Origin: Schizophyllum amplum
Taxonomy: Eukaryota; Basidiomycota; Agaricomycetes; Agaricales; Schizophyllaceae
Direction: 5' to 3'
Assembly (NCBI GenBank): GCA_007026445.1
Contig: VDMD01000035.1
Span: 1 to 64,000 of the forward strand
DNA length: 64,000 nt
Of this stretch, positions 30,225 to 42,318 are shown one piece after another. The translations under genes were made by a program, and so were the position numbers. The stretch's first letter is position 1; every line of letters starts with the position of its first letter. The notes beneath the pieces were generated by a model. It worked only from the letters and a program-made list of their open reading frames with translations. It ran no database searches and was not told the DNA's origin.

Positions 30225-32106
30225 GGCAGGGACGTGCCAGGAAGTGCTTGAACCGAATTATAGTAATAATGAGCTCAGTCTTTGTGGATTCAAGTGCTTC
30301 TGTGTGTCAGCCTCACTGTCCTCTCGAGAAATAAGCGGTCCGACAAGCGGCCTACCGCCGCCTGGCAGAGTGAGACCGTCATGAGGCCTATATAGGCACT
30401 TGCAAAGGAGGTACGAAGGGCGAGCTTGACTAAGAAATAAATTCTGATTGCCACAGGAAGCATTGCTGAAATGTGCCAAGAAAAACGTGGGGGTCTCGTC
30501 GAGCCTGGGAAATTGTGACCGCTGGACGAAGACGACGGAGGAAAGGTTCGAGGCGGGAGTCACACTGAATGTCACTGTAATGGACGTGACCACTGATGCT
30601 CGGCAACTTCCGTTTCTCGTCGGCAGTTGACACCTTGGTCGTAACCGTCACTCCAGAGACTTCTTCGGCGCAAGGTCTCCCAGGAGCGCTCTATTCTGGA
30701 TGATGATTGCTGCTATAAGGGCTATGCAAATGATCACCAGACTCAGCGCGACGTCCGCCTCAACAGCCACCAGCGTCGTCTTACCTCAGGCAGCTTATGA
30801 ACGTCGACGCTCATCTTTACTCCCACCCAGCTCCCACCTCGTCTTTGGCATCTTACGATATCTCGGCATAAATAAGGACGTTGTTCTCCTTACACTCACC
30901 GCGAAGGACTAAGCAAAATTGCTGTTTGGATGGCGCAGGCGGTGGAGTCCGCTTGCAGCTCGTGTCCACAGTCTGACAAGTTGAGTCTTCTCTTCTGCGT
31001 GTTCTACACATACCTGATATTTGCTGAACGCATTTACTCATATGCAGCCCTTGCTCCACGAAGGAAGTTATGGCAGGACAGACAGACGCGAACAAACCGT
31101 ACATTCGCTAATTGTTCTTGAATGTCTTCGCAAGTCGCCGTGTCAAAACTCGCTACTGTGCCTGCATGTATGCTCAACAGATACTGCAATTCTTTGCAGC
31201 GTGCATATAAACGTGGGCTCTCGTGCGAGGCGGGGTGATGGTGTGGTGCGTCCGCCTTATGGCCATCGTCGCTTCGCCCAGAAATTCGATCGCGCTTTAC
31301 CAGCGGAAGGCAACCAAATCACGTTGCAGATTACAGTGCATCCATCATTTTACCTCTGCTCTTTGAAGGTGAAGTCCTCAATTACCTTCAAACGGTACTG
31401 TTGTGTTTGCCTGCGTACGTCTCACCCAATTTGAAGCTCGCAAAGACCATCATCAAGCTCGCGAAGTCCGTCGGCACGTAAATTCGACGCGGAGACGCCT
31501 TAGGGCAAGCCCGCCGCTGGCACGCTCTGCTCAATACCATGACAGGCCACGCTCCATTCATGCACGCCACGACGAACTGAAGCACCTTGCGGGCACCCCT
31601 GGTTTGTGAAAATTCGTCACGCAGACGCCTGCAGGTGGCGACAGCGCGGGTTTGTGATTGGCCGTGGGGGCAGCGGGATGCACGCGCGTCCCTCCGCAAC
31701 CGCGGGGCGTGAGTGGGAGTGTGGCTCTTGCATGCACGTGTAAGCCTCAGCGGCCACGACTTCCGCAGGCTGTCCGCTGGTCCCCGTGTCCTAATTGGTG
31801 GGGTCGTCCTTCGGGCAGCTCGCCTGCTCTTCTTGGCGCAGTGCGTGTACAGCGACCTTCTCTATTGACCTTCTTACTTTGGAAGTGCGACGAATTGTAT
31901 CAGGCTGTGGATATCGGACAGGGCAAACATGCGCCGCGAATTAATGATGTCCGCCTGATATCGCAGTCCACGATCCTTTTCTGACATTTTGGACTAAGAT
32001 GTGCATTTCGGACGACTACAGCGTCTGTATAATGTCGGTCTCCTTCTCTATCTCGACGTGGAACAGCCTGAGCATATAACAAGTTGAAGTTAGTCGCACG
32101 GCCCGT
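30225..32106. other. Duplicated SDR upstream flank, then gene-free sequence
   Basis: About 30250-30620 is the inverted, diverged copy of the sequence upstream of the SDR gene. From about 30620 to 32100 I see no gene. Short open frames lack any supporting signal. Confidence 0.45.
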
Positions 32107-32142
32107 CACGTGGATCACACGTGGGCCGGGCGCCTATATAAA
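32107..32142 (+). promoter_or_regulatory. GCN2 promoter: two E-boxes and a TATA box
   Basis: Two CACGTG E-boxes at 32107-32112 and 32118-32123 sit one helical turn apart. They are followed by TATATAAA at 32135-32142, about 120 bp upstream of the ATG. E-boxes are bound by bHLH factors. Which one acts here is unknown. Confidence 0.5.
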
Positions 32143-32260
32143 ATATGCCATTTACGGCTTGGCATTGTACTTTTCGCACTTTCCCCATCATCTATATCTC
32201 TTTGTTCTTCATCATGTTGGCCTGAGCTCGCTTGTCGAGCTCATTGTCTTCTGGATTCCC

Positions 32261-35200
32261 ATGGAACCTGTAGACGAGGCCCAGCAAAACGAACTCACAG
32301 CGCTCAAATCCATATACGCGGACGATTTTATCGAGTCCGCGGCCTCTAACGTCTGGAAGGTGTGTAGCACTGCGCAGGATGCATCGCAGGGCTCTGAAGC
32401 TCTGCAGGGCGCGACCAAACTTCCCGAATTCTCTATTCGTGTTCGCCACCCAGACAGCGATCATGGAGACAACATATTCTTTCAACTTCATGTCAGGTGT
32501 GTCGTGTGCCGCCGTATATGGACGTCTCTGACGCGATACAGATTCCCAAAGACATACCCAGCGCTGGTATGCCCCATCTTTACGATACAGAAGCCCATGA
32601 GCGGCATCACGAACGACCAAGTTACGAAGTTGAACCGCGCGCTGCATGCAGAGGCCCAAGCTAACAAGGGCACGGAGATGGTTTTTCAAGTGCGTTACAC
32701 CCCCACATCTCGAGCTATCACTCACCCGCATCCGCAGATTGCCAGCTTTTGCCAGGAATGGCTCGGCACGCATGTCGTCCCCCCGAAGGAAGCCCCTGGA
32801 TCGCTCGCCTTGCAAATGAACCAGCGCACGGAGGACGAGGAGCGCGCGCGCAAGCAGCGCGAGGACGCCGAGAGGGAAGCCGCCCACGAAGCGGAGGCGA
32901 TCCGCCGCTGGCAGCTCTCGACGCAGATCCAGGCCGAGCAGCAGGCGCGCGAGTCCGAGCTCGTCTTCCGCTCGCGCCGCCGCGCGGGCTCCGAGGCAAC
33001 CGAAGTCCCCTCCGCCGCCACCAGCGAGATTCCGACCGAGACTTTCCCCGCAGCCATCAGCTTCGCCGGCCTGCGGTTCGATACGGTCAGGGTGTTCCAC
33101 CCGCGCACGACAGGCCGGCTGGGGAGGGTTTACATGGCAGATCCTGTCACGGATGGAGACGAGGACAGCTCCAAGGGGTTTGTAACGCCACTGGAGATCT
33201 TCGAGGCAACGTTCGACGGGGCGTACTACTCGACGAGCCAGGGACGCAAGAAGCTCAAGCAGTTGGCGGCGGAAGTGACGAGGTTGACGCAGATACGGCA
33301 CGCGAACGTGCTAGCGGTGCTCGCCGTGAAGCTGCATATTCCCAACTCGCACGCTCCGCCACGACTGGTCGTACTCACGGAGCAGGCACCACCCGTCGCG
33401 CTGCAGGATGTTCTTCAAGACTGTGCAGCACTACGGGAGGATCGGGCCATGGTATGTCGCTTGCTATTCAAAGATAGCTTAAGCTCATAGATTGTAGGAC
33501 TACTTGGGCCAGATACTGTCCGGCCTCAACGTCGTACATCTTCAAGGACTCGTCCACCGCGGCATTGATCCCCATTGTATCTTCCTCGCTCCACGTGACC
33601 CTGCCGCTGGTCATCCGAGCAATGCCAAGCTCGTGCGCATAGGGCGCGTTAGTTTCCATACCAGGCTGCGCGATCTGTATCGGTCCAATCCGTGGGGATT
33701 GCCTGCGAACAACTCAGACACTGTCAACCTGGACGGCGACTCTACTTGGGCACCCGACGATGGGGACAATGCCTTCAGCGAGATTCCAGATGGATGGTGC
33801 GTTGTTCGTGATGTTTCGACAGTCCGTTGCTGACCCTTTCCCCTTTGCTACTCAACGTCCGATGACCTTCTCCTTATCTTTTCCCCATCGATACCATTCA
33901 TCTCCCAGGTTGTCCAAGGATGTTAAGAACGAGTCTGCGCTTGTCTATACTGCTCGACGTGACATACACGCCGTCGGCATCGTATTCCTCCAGATGCTCC
34001 TCGGGCTGGACGTCATGAAGCAGTTTGATGACATCCGCGACGCCGTGCATGCGCGTGGGTATCCCTTGCACTCAATATCCACACGTACTAACATCTCTCA
34101 GCGTTCCTCCCTCCATCGGCCCGGCAGATCGCCCTCAGCATGATCGGCCAGCACAAGAGCGTGACATGCATATCGCTCCTCGCCGAGCTTGCATCGCTTT
34201 CCAAGGCCGTGCCAGTCCCTCCGCGTACACCTGCAAATATGCAAAACGGCCACAACGGGAAAGGCGCCGCGCAGAACGGACACCCCGCCTACAACGCCAA
34301 CGGAACGCAGGGGTGGGTATCAAGTGCGTTGCCGATATCTACTTTGTCGCCCAACGGAGGCACGCCGATGAACGGCACTACGAACTGGCTGGCGGGTAAG
34401 GGTCATGTTGATGCTCTAATTGGTGGGATTGTTGTTGATACTTTGCGTAGACCAGCGCACCCCCGGAGCATATCCGATGGTCAGCGGCTCCCCGGAGAGC
34501 GGCTATTTCCATGCGCCAGCACCTCGCATGCGTCATGCGAGTCGCTGGAAGGAGGACTGGATTGAGCTGGAGATCTTGGTGCGATAAACCATCACCTTTC
34601 ATCACGCGCCATACTGACATGAGTTGCAGGGGCGAGGTGGCTTCGGGTCCGTCGTCAAGGCGCGCAATAAGCTTGACCAGAAGGTGTACGCCGTGAAGAA
34701 AATCCGCCTGAAGGCGCAGCAGGCGGACGCCCGCATCTTCCGCGAGGTCAACGCGCTGAGCGTCCTGAAGAGCCAGTTCATCGTGCGCTACTACGGCACG
34801 TGGGTCGAGACCGTCGATGCGCCTAGCACAGTGGTCTCGGACGACGAGGATAGTGGCGGTCTTGGCGGCGGGGGAGATAGCTTCACGCACGAGGACGGCT
34901 TCACGCACGACAACGAGGACGACGACTTGACGCACGACGGCAGCCGGACGCGCTCTGGATCGCGCTCCCACAGCGCGCATAGCGCACCCATGAGCGTCGA
35001 CTTGAGCGAGCTGGACCGCACGAAGACCCGCTCTGAGAGCTTCCTCAGTATCTACTTCGAGGACTCTGGGGCGCACGAGGGCGAGGGCAGCAGCAGCGAC
35101 TCGGACGGCGGGAGCGACGATCTTATACACGACGGTGGGGAGAGAAGCAGTCTGGAAACCGGTGATAGGGAGGATAGCCTGCTGGTACGCCCGCAGAGTC

Positions 35201-38200
35201 AGGCCGCTGACGGGCCGCCGGTCTTGCCTCGGACGCTGTACATCCAGATGGAGTTTGTGGAGCGGCAGACGCTGAAGGAGTTAGTGAGAGAAGGCATCGC
35301 GGAGCAGGACTCTTGGCGGTTATTCTCGCAGATCTTGAGCGCGCTGGTAGAAATGAAGGAGCGCGGTATCATACACCGGGATATCAAGCCTCAGAACGTC
35401 TTCATTGGTGTGTTCAATGCGTTGTCTTTGACCTGATTGTCGATCATGTCTGACCGCTCTCGCAGATGCGCATGGCAATTGCAAAGGCCTGTAAGATGTT
35501 GGCCTGTAGAGTGCCATTGCTGACTTGCACTTTCAGTTGGTGACTTCGGACTTGCGACCTCAAGCCTAGCCGCCGTCGACCCTTCGGACGTATCACCCTC
35601 TCTTCGGTCTGAGGAAGTCACCTTCAGTGCGTGTGCATTGACCATTGACGGGCGTGACTTGCTGACATGACACAGATGTCGGAACCTATCTGTACATCGC
35701 TCCCGAGGTGTCAAGCAAGAAGAGAGGGTCGCGGAATCACAGCAAAGCGGATATGTACAGCTTGGGGGTGAGTTTTCTGATGTACGATGCATGCTTTCAG
35801 GCTGACGAGATCTCAATGATAGATCGTCTTCTTCGAGATGAACTTCCGTTTCAACACAGACGCAGAACGCATTGCCATTATCAGCAACTTACGTCGACCG
35901 GAAGTCGTGTTCCCAACCGAGTGGGACCAGCGTCGGGAGAGACAACGTCAGAGTGAGTAACGTACTACATGTCAGCGGCTTGTGCTGACGACTGCCGGCT
36001 TGCAGTAATAACATGGTTACTACAACATGATCCTGATGATCGACCGAACGCCGTCGAGCTGTCCGAGAGCAACCTGCTGCCCCCACGAGTTGAGGAGGAG
36101 TACCTGAAGAACGCTCTCGAGATGATGGGTGAGTACCGATTGTTGCGTCACCGGCCGCTTGCTCAAAGAGTCTTTAGCGAAACCGGACTCGCTTCATCGC
36201 TCTGCTGTGCTGTCATCCCTCTTCAACCAGCCACCTCGTCCTGCACGTGGCTACTTGTACGACGCCGATGTCCCGATGTCGGAACATGCGTCCCTCAACT
36301 ACATCGCCGAGGAGCGCCTTGCGGCCGTCTTCCGTCTCCACGGAGCCATCGACACGGAGCCCCCACTTCTAATGACAGAGACAAGTACCAATGATAGTCA
36401 TGCTACGTTCCTTGACCGCTTCGGTGACGTCGTCATGTTGCCGGCGGATCTTATCGTTTCCTTCGCACGTCTGGCAGCGAGGAAGAACTCAAACAGGATA
36501 AAGCGATACCATATTGCGGATATCTTCAAGTCAAAGTAAGGCATCCTTTGTCGTTCCCTCGGTACTTTGAGCTGACCACCTTCTCCAGCGGCGTCGCTGG
36601 ACACCCCAAGTTCTCCAAAGCGGCGGTCTTCGATATTATCTCCAAGGATCTAGTTTTGGGCCCTATCGCCGCTGGCGTAGAGATGCTCTCGGTGGCGTCT
36701 AGCATCCTGGATAGTTTCCCCAACTTGTCGCAGGCATACGAGATTCACATTACGCATTCCGAGGGTACGCCTCTGCACCTAGGATTGCTGTACCATGCTG
36801 ACCATAGCTACAGTTATAGAATGTGCTTTCGATCGCGTGCCGGAGGACCTACGCTCTGCCGTGCGGGACATCCTGATGCAACACCGGTCGTCTCCTTCCC
36901 AGAAGCGCACGGCGTTGGCTAAGAAGGGCATCTCCAACTCTGTCATCCAAGAGCTCGACCTTCTTGTGGAGCCAGGTCAGTGATGATTTATTGTGCTCGT
37001 TACTTTGCCTGACTAACCCATCGCAGAGGAAGACATCGACGCATGGATCTTGAAGCTGGAGAAAACGGCGCCGTTCTTCCTGTCTGGCGTTCGCTCTGCG
37101 CTGACCGAGATCAAGAAGACGCTGCAGCTCGCATCGGCCACAGGTGTCAAGAAGCCCATCATCTTCCGCCCTCTCATGCTCAACCAGTTCACGCAAAACT
37201 TTGAGGGTGGCATCGTCATCCAGGTCGTCCGCCGTAACAAACGCATGGACGTCCTCGCTATGGCCGGCAGGTCAGCCTTCCTTTGCCCCCTTTGTGCCAT
37301 GATCTAATAACGACTCTGGTGTAGATATGACCATCTTATCGCTCGTTATACGCCGCCGAACGTCGAGACAGAACCACTTGCAGCGTATGGGATGCAGGTG
37401 TTCATTGACCGCATTACAATGTCTCTGGTCGACTACCAAATATCGTCGGTCAAGGCGCTTGTGAAGGAACAACGGTCGTTCGGCTTTTGGAGTCCTCGGC
37501 GCTGCGATGTATACGTGGTGTCCTTCCATCCTGGCTACCTGCAGGACCGACTCGACATCGTGGCTGACCTGTGGAAGAACAACATAAGCGCGGATCTGAT
37601 GTACGACTCTGGCTTGCCCAACAATGAGTACGAGAGCGCTTTCGATATCTGCGCGCGAGAGGGCATATTGTACGTGCATGTCTCATTATACCTCATTATG
37701 GTGCTCACTGCAAGGAAGGTTCACTGTCTATCCTCGACCCCGTGGAGGCAAGCGCGACCAGCTCGTTCTCAAGGTCAAGAGCTTGCTCAAGGGCACCGAA
37801 TACGAGTGTACGTCGCATGACTTGTTTTGCATAGGCCAAGCCTGACGAGGGTTTAGTATCGCGATCCGAGCTCGTACCCTGGCTTCAACAACAGATTTCC
37901 GAGCAGAAACGCATCGATCTTGCTACCTCAGGCGCGCCGATGTTCTCCGACCCGACGGCGCCAGCTGCGCCGAAGGAATCTACCAATCATCAAGATCTGC
38001 AGTTACTGCTTCCGGTCGACACTAAGAAGCAGCGCAAGGTTGTCAAGCAGATGTTCACTGACCGAGGTTCGTCCTTCGTGTCGTTTTGTTCGGTTTACTC
38101 ACATTCGGATCAGCGTTCGAGACGAGCATGAAGGTGAAGACAACTGCCCAGACTGGTATGCCCACGCTCGCCGTCGATTTGCCACCCGCCGTCTTTGATG

Positions 38201-38394
38201 CGATGGTTAAATCACCGGAGTGGATAACAGACGAGGAGGCATGGCGCAGCATCATGTCCATCTTCCCCACCCAGCATTCCGCGTATGCGCAGCAGGTGCG
38301 CGAGGCAGCGGTCAAAAGGAAGGAGGAGAAATGCGCCTATATTTTGCTCTACGCGGTGAAAGAGGATAGGATTCAGCTTCTTGCGCTGTCGTGA
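32261..38394 (+). CDS. eIF2-alpha kinase GCN2
   Basis: An intron-dense gene. The first exons are 32261-32496, 32542-33451, 33498-33796 and 33909-34054; the stop is at 38392-38394. Domains in genomic order are typical of GCN2. An RWD domain starts at ELTALKSIYADDF (to about 32760), then a charged helix. A pseudokinase follows (about 33060-34150) with HRGID in place of HRD. The kinase (about 34540-36125) has GRGGFGSVV, AVKKIRLK, HRDIKPQN (about 35375), GDFGLAT (about 35540) and APE (about 35700), with a long acidic insert in the N-lobe (34820-35210). A HisRS-like region (about 36190-37700) and a C-terminal ribosome/dimerisation domain complete it. All catalytic residues are present, so it should phosphorylate eIF2-alpha when uncharged tRNA binds the HisRS-like part. 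Not every internal exon was fixed. Confidence 0.93.
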
Positions 38395-38420
38395 ACGGCC
38401 CGCCATCTTACATGAACATC

Positions 38421-39650
38421 TAGTCTCGTGCCCATCCGTTCGCTCCGCCACTGCACCCACAAGGACCCACCGCCCAACGTGGGCGCACGTTTTTCGGTAT
38501 TCGGGCGGTATTGAAAAGTGGAGAGCAGTGAGCGGAGCGAACGTCTGGCGCATTCGGCGCGGGTTAGCTAGGATAACGTCATAGGTGAAATACGCGGCCC
38601 GTCGCGTGCGCGGCAACTGGGCGTCGCGGACGACGTTAGCCCTTCTCGTGCCGATTTTTATGTATGGTCCTCATGATACGACGGATGGAATGAAGCATAT
38701 AAACGAAATCAGAGCTGAGAGAACACCGTAGGCGGGCAAAGTACGCCAGAGCGAAGCAAGGGACCACGTGCGCTTTGCGGCGGAGGTAGCCGGCTGAAGG
38801 CGACGAGGGTATAGCACTGGGCGCACACTTCCTGCTCTACAGTACCGCCTCTCATCAGAGAAAGGGGAGCTTTGCCGCGATGTAAAAGCTCGCGTCTCTG
38901 AGTAGATGACTGAACAATCCGAGGTCGCAGTACGATTGTGCCTCTGTCGGCGTGACACGGCGCACAGGACGAGCATCGTTTTATCTTGAGTGGTATCGCT
39001 ACATGAAATCACTGCGAGTAGCCTTCTCAGAAGGGCTCCGTTGATTCCTGAGGCCTGAGGAGCGCGACCTTCTCCAGGCGCTGCGCGGCAATTGCCAGCG
39101 GGCCGCCTCGACACGAGCCTCGCTTTCTCAGATGCTTCCTGACTGTACCAGCGACAAAATTCTAGGCAGATTGGCCCAGGATTGGCCTCTCGGATTGAAT
39201 ACACCTTCCTCAGAAGGGCGGCACCGCAGGTGAAGTGCGCGCCCAGTGCTGTATTCTCGTCTCAGCACTGCTCGGCAAATTCCGCCCCGAGGGGCACGTG
39301 ATCCTGGGCTTCGTCCTCTACGGGCTTTCATTGCCCCTCCGCTGAGCCGTATCGGTCGTCCAGTCTTCATGTTCAATCAAAGCCGTCGTGCTGGGATTCG
39401 GGAAGTCATACACGAAATCCGGCGGCCCAACGTCGTCCGCGTCAACGCCCACCTGCAGCTGCCGCGCACGCGACGCGGGCGGTATTTCACCTATGACGTT
39501 ATCCTAGCTAACCCGCGCCGAATGCGCCAGACGTTCGCTCCGCTCACTGCTCTCTCTTTTCAATACCGCCCAAATACCGAAAAACGTGCGCCCACGTTGC
39601 TCCCTGATGTGGGTCCCGGTGGGCGGAGCGAACGGATGGGTTCGAGACTA
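38421..39650. mobile_element. 1.2-kb element with about 225-bp inverted repeats
   Basis: Left arm about 38421-38640 and right arm about 39426-39650 are inverted copies with a few substitutions and short indels, for example around AGCGGAGCGAACGTCTGGCG in both. The ends are TAGTCTCG and its complement. The unique centre of about 785 bp has no recognisable transposase. It begins only 26 bp after the GCN2 stop codon, so it may supply the 3' end of that transcript. It is probably a non-autonomous DNA element. Target duplication is unclear (perhaps TA). Confidence 0.75.
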
Positions 39651-40178
39651 ATGAACATCATTCCTTTTACGATAGGGGCTTTGTGGATTTCCCTTGGATA
39701 TTCTCTGTCTTTTTACGAGTCCGACCATGATCTACTTATGAATAACAGCTGTATACATGTGTTCTTGCTATCATCCTCTCTGTATTTGCACCAGTCGTGT
39801 ATAATCACGGTCGTACTAATCATACTCTTTGCTATGAGTTCTCCGTCTTGGTATACAGTAAGTAGTCCTTTGCGAAGGAGGCCTAAGGAAGGACTGATCA
39901 CCGAAGTCGCGCAGATCTCAGCCAGGCTGAGGCTGCTCGCATTATCCAACTCACAAATGGTGTTGCTCTTGGTCGTGCGCGTGAAGGGTGACCGGTGACC
40001 TGTGACCGGTGAAGCTTTGAAGTTTGAAGTGGGGTGAATCAGGCCGCGGGACCCGACTGACGAGCTGTGGGGTGCCCGTAACACACCTCTTGCATTGGCC
40101 ACTAGCAATATCAGTGTTTCGGAGGTAGCTCGTTGCTGTCCTTACTGTCCCTACGGCACAAAAAGACGGCTCAAAAGA
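39651..40178. other. Intergenic, small tandem motif
   Basis: No gene is seen. A short repeat of GTGACCGGTGA occurs near 39988-40012. Two T-runs (minus strand) just below 40179 fit a Pol III terminator for the adjacent tRNA. Confidence 0.4.
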
Positions 40179-40264
40179 TGGACTTGCTGGGAATTGAACC
40201 CAGGACCTTTCGCAAGCCGAAAATTAGATGCTAAGCGAACGTGCTACCACTGTACCACAAGCCC
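40179..40264 (-). tRNA. tRNA-Ala (AGC) with a 14-nt intron
   Basis: On the minus strand a 7-bp acceptor stem (GGGCTTG with CAAGTCC, one G-U pair) ends in discriminator A. There is a D arm with AGTGGTA, an anticodon stem TTCGC/GCGAA with loop TTAGCA, and a T arm CTGGG-TTCAATT-CCCAG. An intron of about 14 nt sits one base 3' of the anticodon, the canonical site. The mature length is 72 nt. T-runs follow as Pol III terminators. Anticodon AGC becomes IGC and reads alanine codons. Confidence 0.92.
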
Positions 40265-41005
40265 GTAGTTGATTTGTGTCATTGACTACATACATACGAG
40301 TCCGGCGTGCCTACAACCATGAGTCAACCAGCGGGTGGCAGTTCTGACCAATACAAAGCTCCATGATTTCGAGAATTGAGTAAGCATAGTACTCAGACAA
40401 GCTGAGCATACCTGACTTGCGATTGGTGCATCTACAAGACCTGTCCGTAAGGGAAACCCCTAGCCGGCCGAGAAATGGCAATTGCCGAAAGGCACGAGTT
40501 TACCACCCCGTGACATTAATGTCACTGTGACTCCTGCCTCGAACCTTCCCTCCATCGTCTTCGTCCCACGGTCAGAATCTCCCTGGCTCGACGAGACCCC
40601 CAGTAGTCCTCTTCGCACATTACAGAAATGAGCTCCTGGAGAATCAGCTTTGTGAATTAGTCAAACTCGCTCTTATTGGGCCTCAGGCCTCATGACGGCC
40701 CTCACTCTCGCCAGGCGGTAGGTCGCTTGACCGCTTACTTTCCAAGAGGACGGTGAGCCTGAAACACAGAAGCCTTGGACTGAGCTCATGACCATAATTC
40801 GGTGCAAGCACTTCCCATGAAGAAGCACCTCTGCGCTATATATCTTCGGAGTTGCGCACTTATTCCTCCTCATAAGTATCTTCCATTGACGTCCCCTTCT
40901 CTTATCCCATCATTATATCTGCTGTTATCTCACCGACTCTCCATCTCACAGACCATCTGAAAGCCCACCCCTCGCGTCCTCAGGCCTCATCGTCAACGTC
41001 TTCCC
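40265..41005. other. SDR upstream region, duplicated at 30.3-30.6 kb
   Basis: No gene is seen. From about 40490 the sequence matches, in inverted orientation, the flank of the SDR pseudogene. The shared part presumably contains the SDR promoter. Confidence 0.5.
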
Positions 41006-42318
41006 ATGCCCAACCAGCCCCGCGTCGCAATCGTCACCGGCGCCGCACAAGGCCTCGGGAAGGCCATCGCCCTGCGACTAGCTCGGGACGGCCTATCGAT
41101 TGGCCTCAACGATATCCCGTCCAAGAAAGATGCGCTCGACGAAGTGGCGCGCGCAATAACGAGTAACGGCGGATGCGCTGCGGTCTTCCTCGGCGACGTC
41201 TCAAAACAGGAGGAGGTCCAGGCTATAATCGATGGTACTTTGGAAGTTCTGGGTGGGCTGCACGTGGTGCGTATCTTTTTCATACTTCGAGAGCTATGAC
41301 TTCCGACGCTCACAACCCTGATGATCCCTCTTAGATGGTCGCGAACGCCGGCATCGCTAGGCCTGCGCCGTTCCTCGAGGGTGCGTTTCTGTCTCCTTCA
41401 ATGAGCAGTCGCGCGCCGATGATGACGTTCCACCCGCAGAAACTCTGGAAAGCTTCAACAAGGTCACCTCCGTCAGCGCGACCGGTGTCTTCCTCTGCTA
41501 CCAGCTCGCCGCGCGCAAGATGATCGAATTAGGTCACCGAGAGGGGCGACTGATAGGCGCTTCGTCTATCGGCGGCAAGCAACGTGAGTCCATTCCAGAG
41601 CGTAGCAGAGCCTTGCGTGCTAATGCCGCGTTCACTTTCGATCGCTTCTAGCTTTACGTGGCTTGACATCGTACACGGCAGCCAAATTCGCCGTACGAGG
41701 GATCACGCAAAGCGCAGGTACGGCTTACCCCAAACCCCTTTTTCAAACACTCACACGAGTCTCAGCGCTTGCTCTAGGCACCCACGGCATTACAGTCAAC
41801 GCGTATGCACCCGGTACGTCAGCCTACCATATTTCGCCCGTCAAATTATATACTCACGCCTTCACCTACTCTCAGGTCTCGTCGACACACCGCTTGGTAT
41901 GCTCTATTGCCCCTCACTTCCGACTCGGAAGTGGTGTTGATGAGCCTTGGATCTTCTGTAGCCTACACGGACAAGCTGGAAGACTACACCGATCTTGCTT
42001 TCGACATCGTGTGTCCTTGCCTTTACAGAAAATCTCTCGTAGCTAACCTACTGCCAGTGGAACAAAGTTTCACCTCTAGGACGCTGCGGGCAACCCGAAG
42101 AGGTCGCGTCTCTTGTCTCCTTCTTGGCAAGCAAGGAATCGGGGTTTATCACCGGTGAGCCTCGATATTCTGGCTTGCTATCTACACAGGAGCCGGTGCT
42201 CGTGACTATCAATAACTTGCACAGGTCAGACGGTGCGTGCATCTACCGCTCGGCTTCCGTGGCGAAACGTTAATGCTTCTCCCAGATCTCCATCGACGGC
42301 GGAGCGCACATGGACTAG
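41006..42318 (+). CDS. Short-chain dehydrogenase/reductase, acetoin/diacetyl reductase-like
   Basis: Ten exons with matching phase are proposed: 41006-41266, 41335-41380, 41440-41583, 41652-41717, 41766-41813, 41876-41896, 41962-42008, 42058-42154, 42225-42232, 42286-42318. They encode exactly 256 residues, the classical SDR length. The Rossmann motif TGAAQGLG is at 11-18, NAG at about 91-93, and the catalytic triad is Ser145, Tyr158, Lys162 (SYTAAK) with standard spacing. The C-terminus [20 protein letters not shown] then TGQTISIDGG is typical of the 2,3-butanediol/acetoin (diacetyl) reductase branch. It should be a cytosolic NAD(P)H-dependent carbonyl reductase; the substrate is inferred only. 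One exon has just 8 nt. A broken inverted copy lies 11 kb upstream. Confidence 0.88.

Noticed and set aside
38671..39204. Minus-strand open frame in the centre of the 1.2-kb inverted-repeat element
   Set aside because: Its translation shows no transposase motif and mixed composition. Treated as chance.
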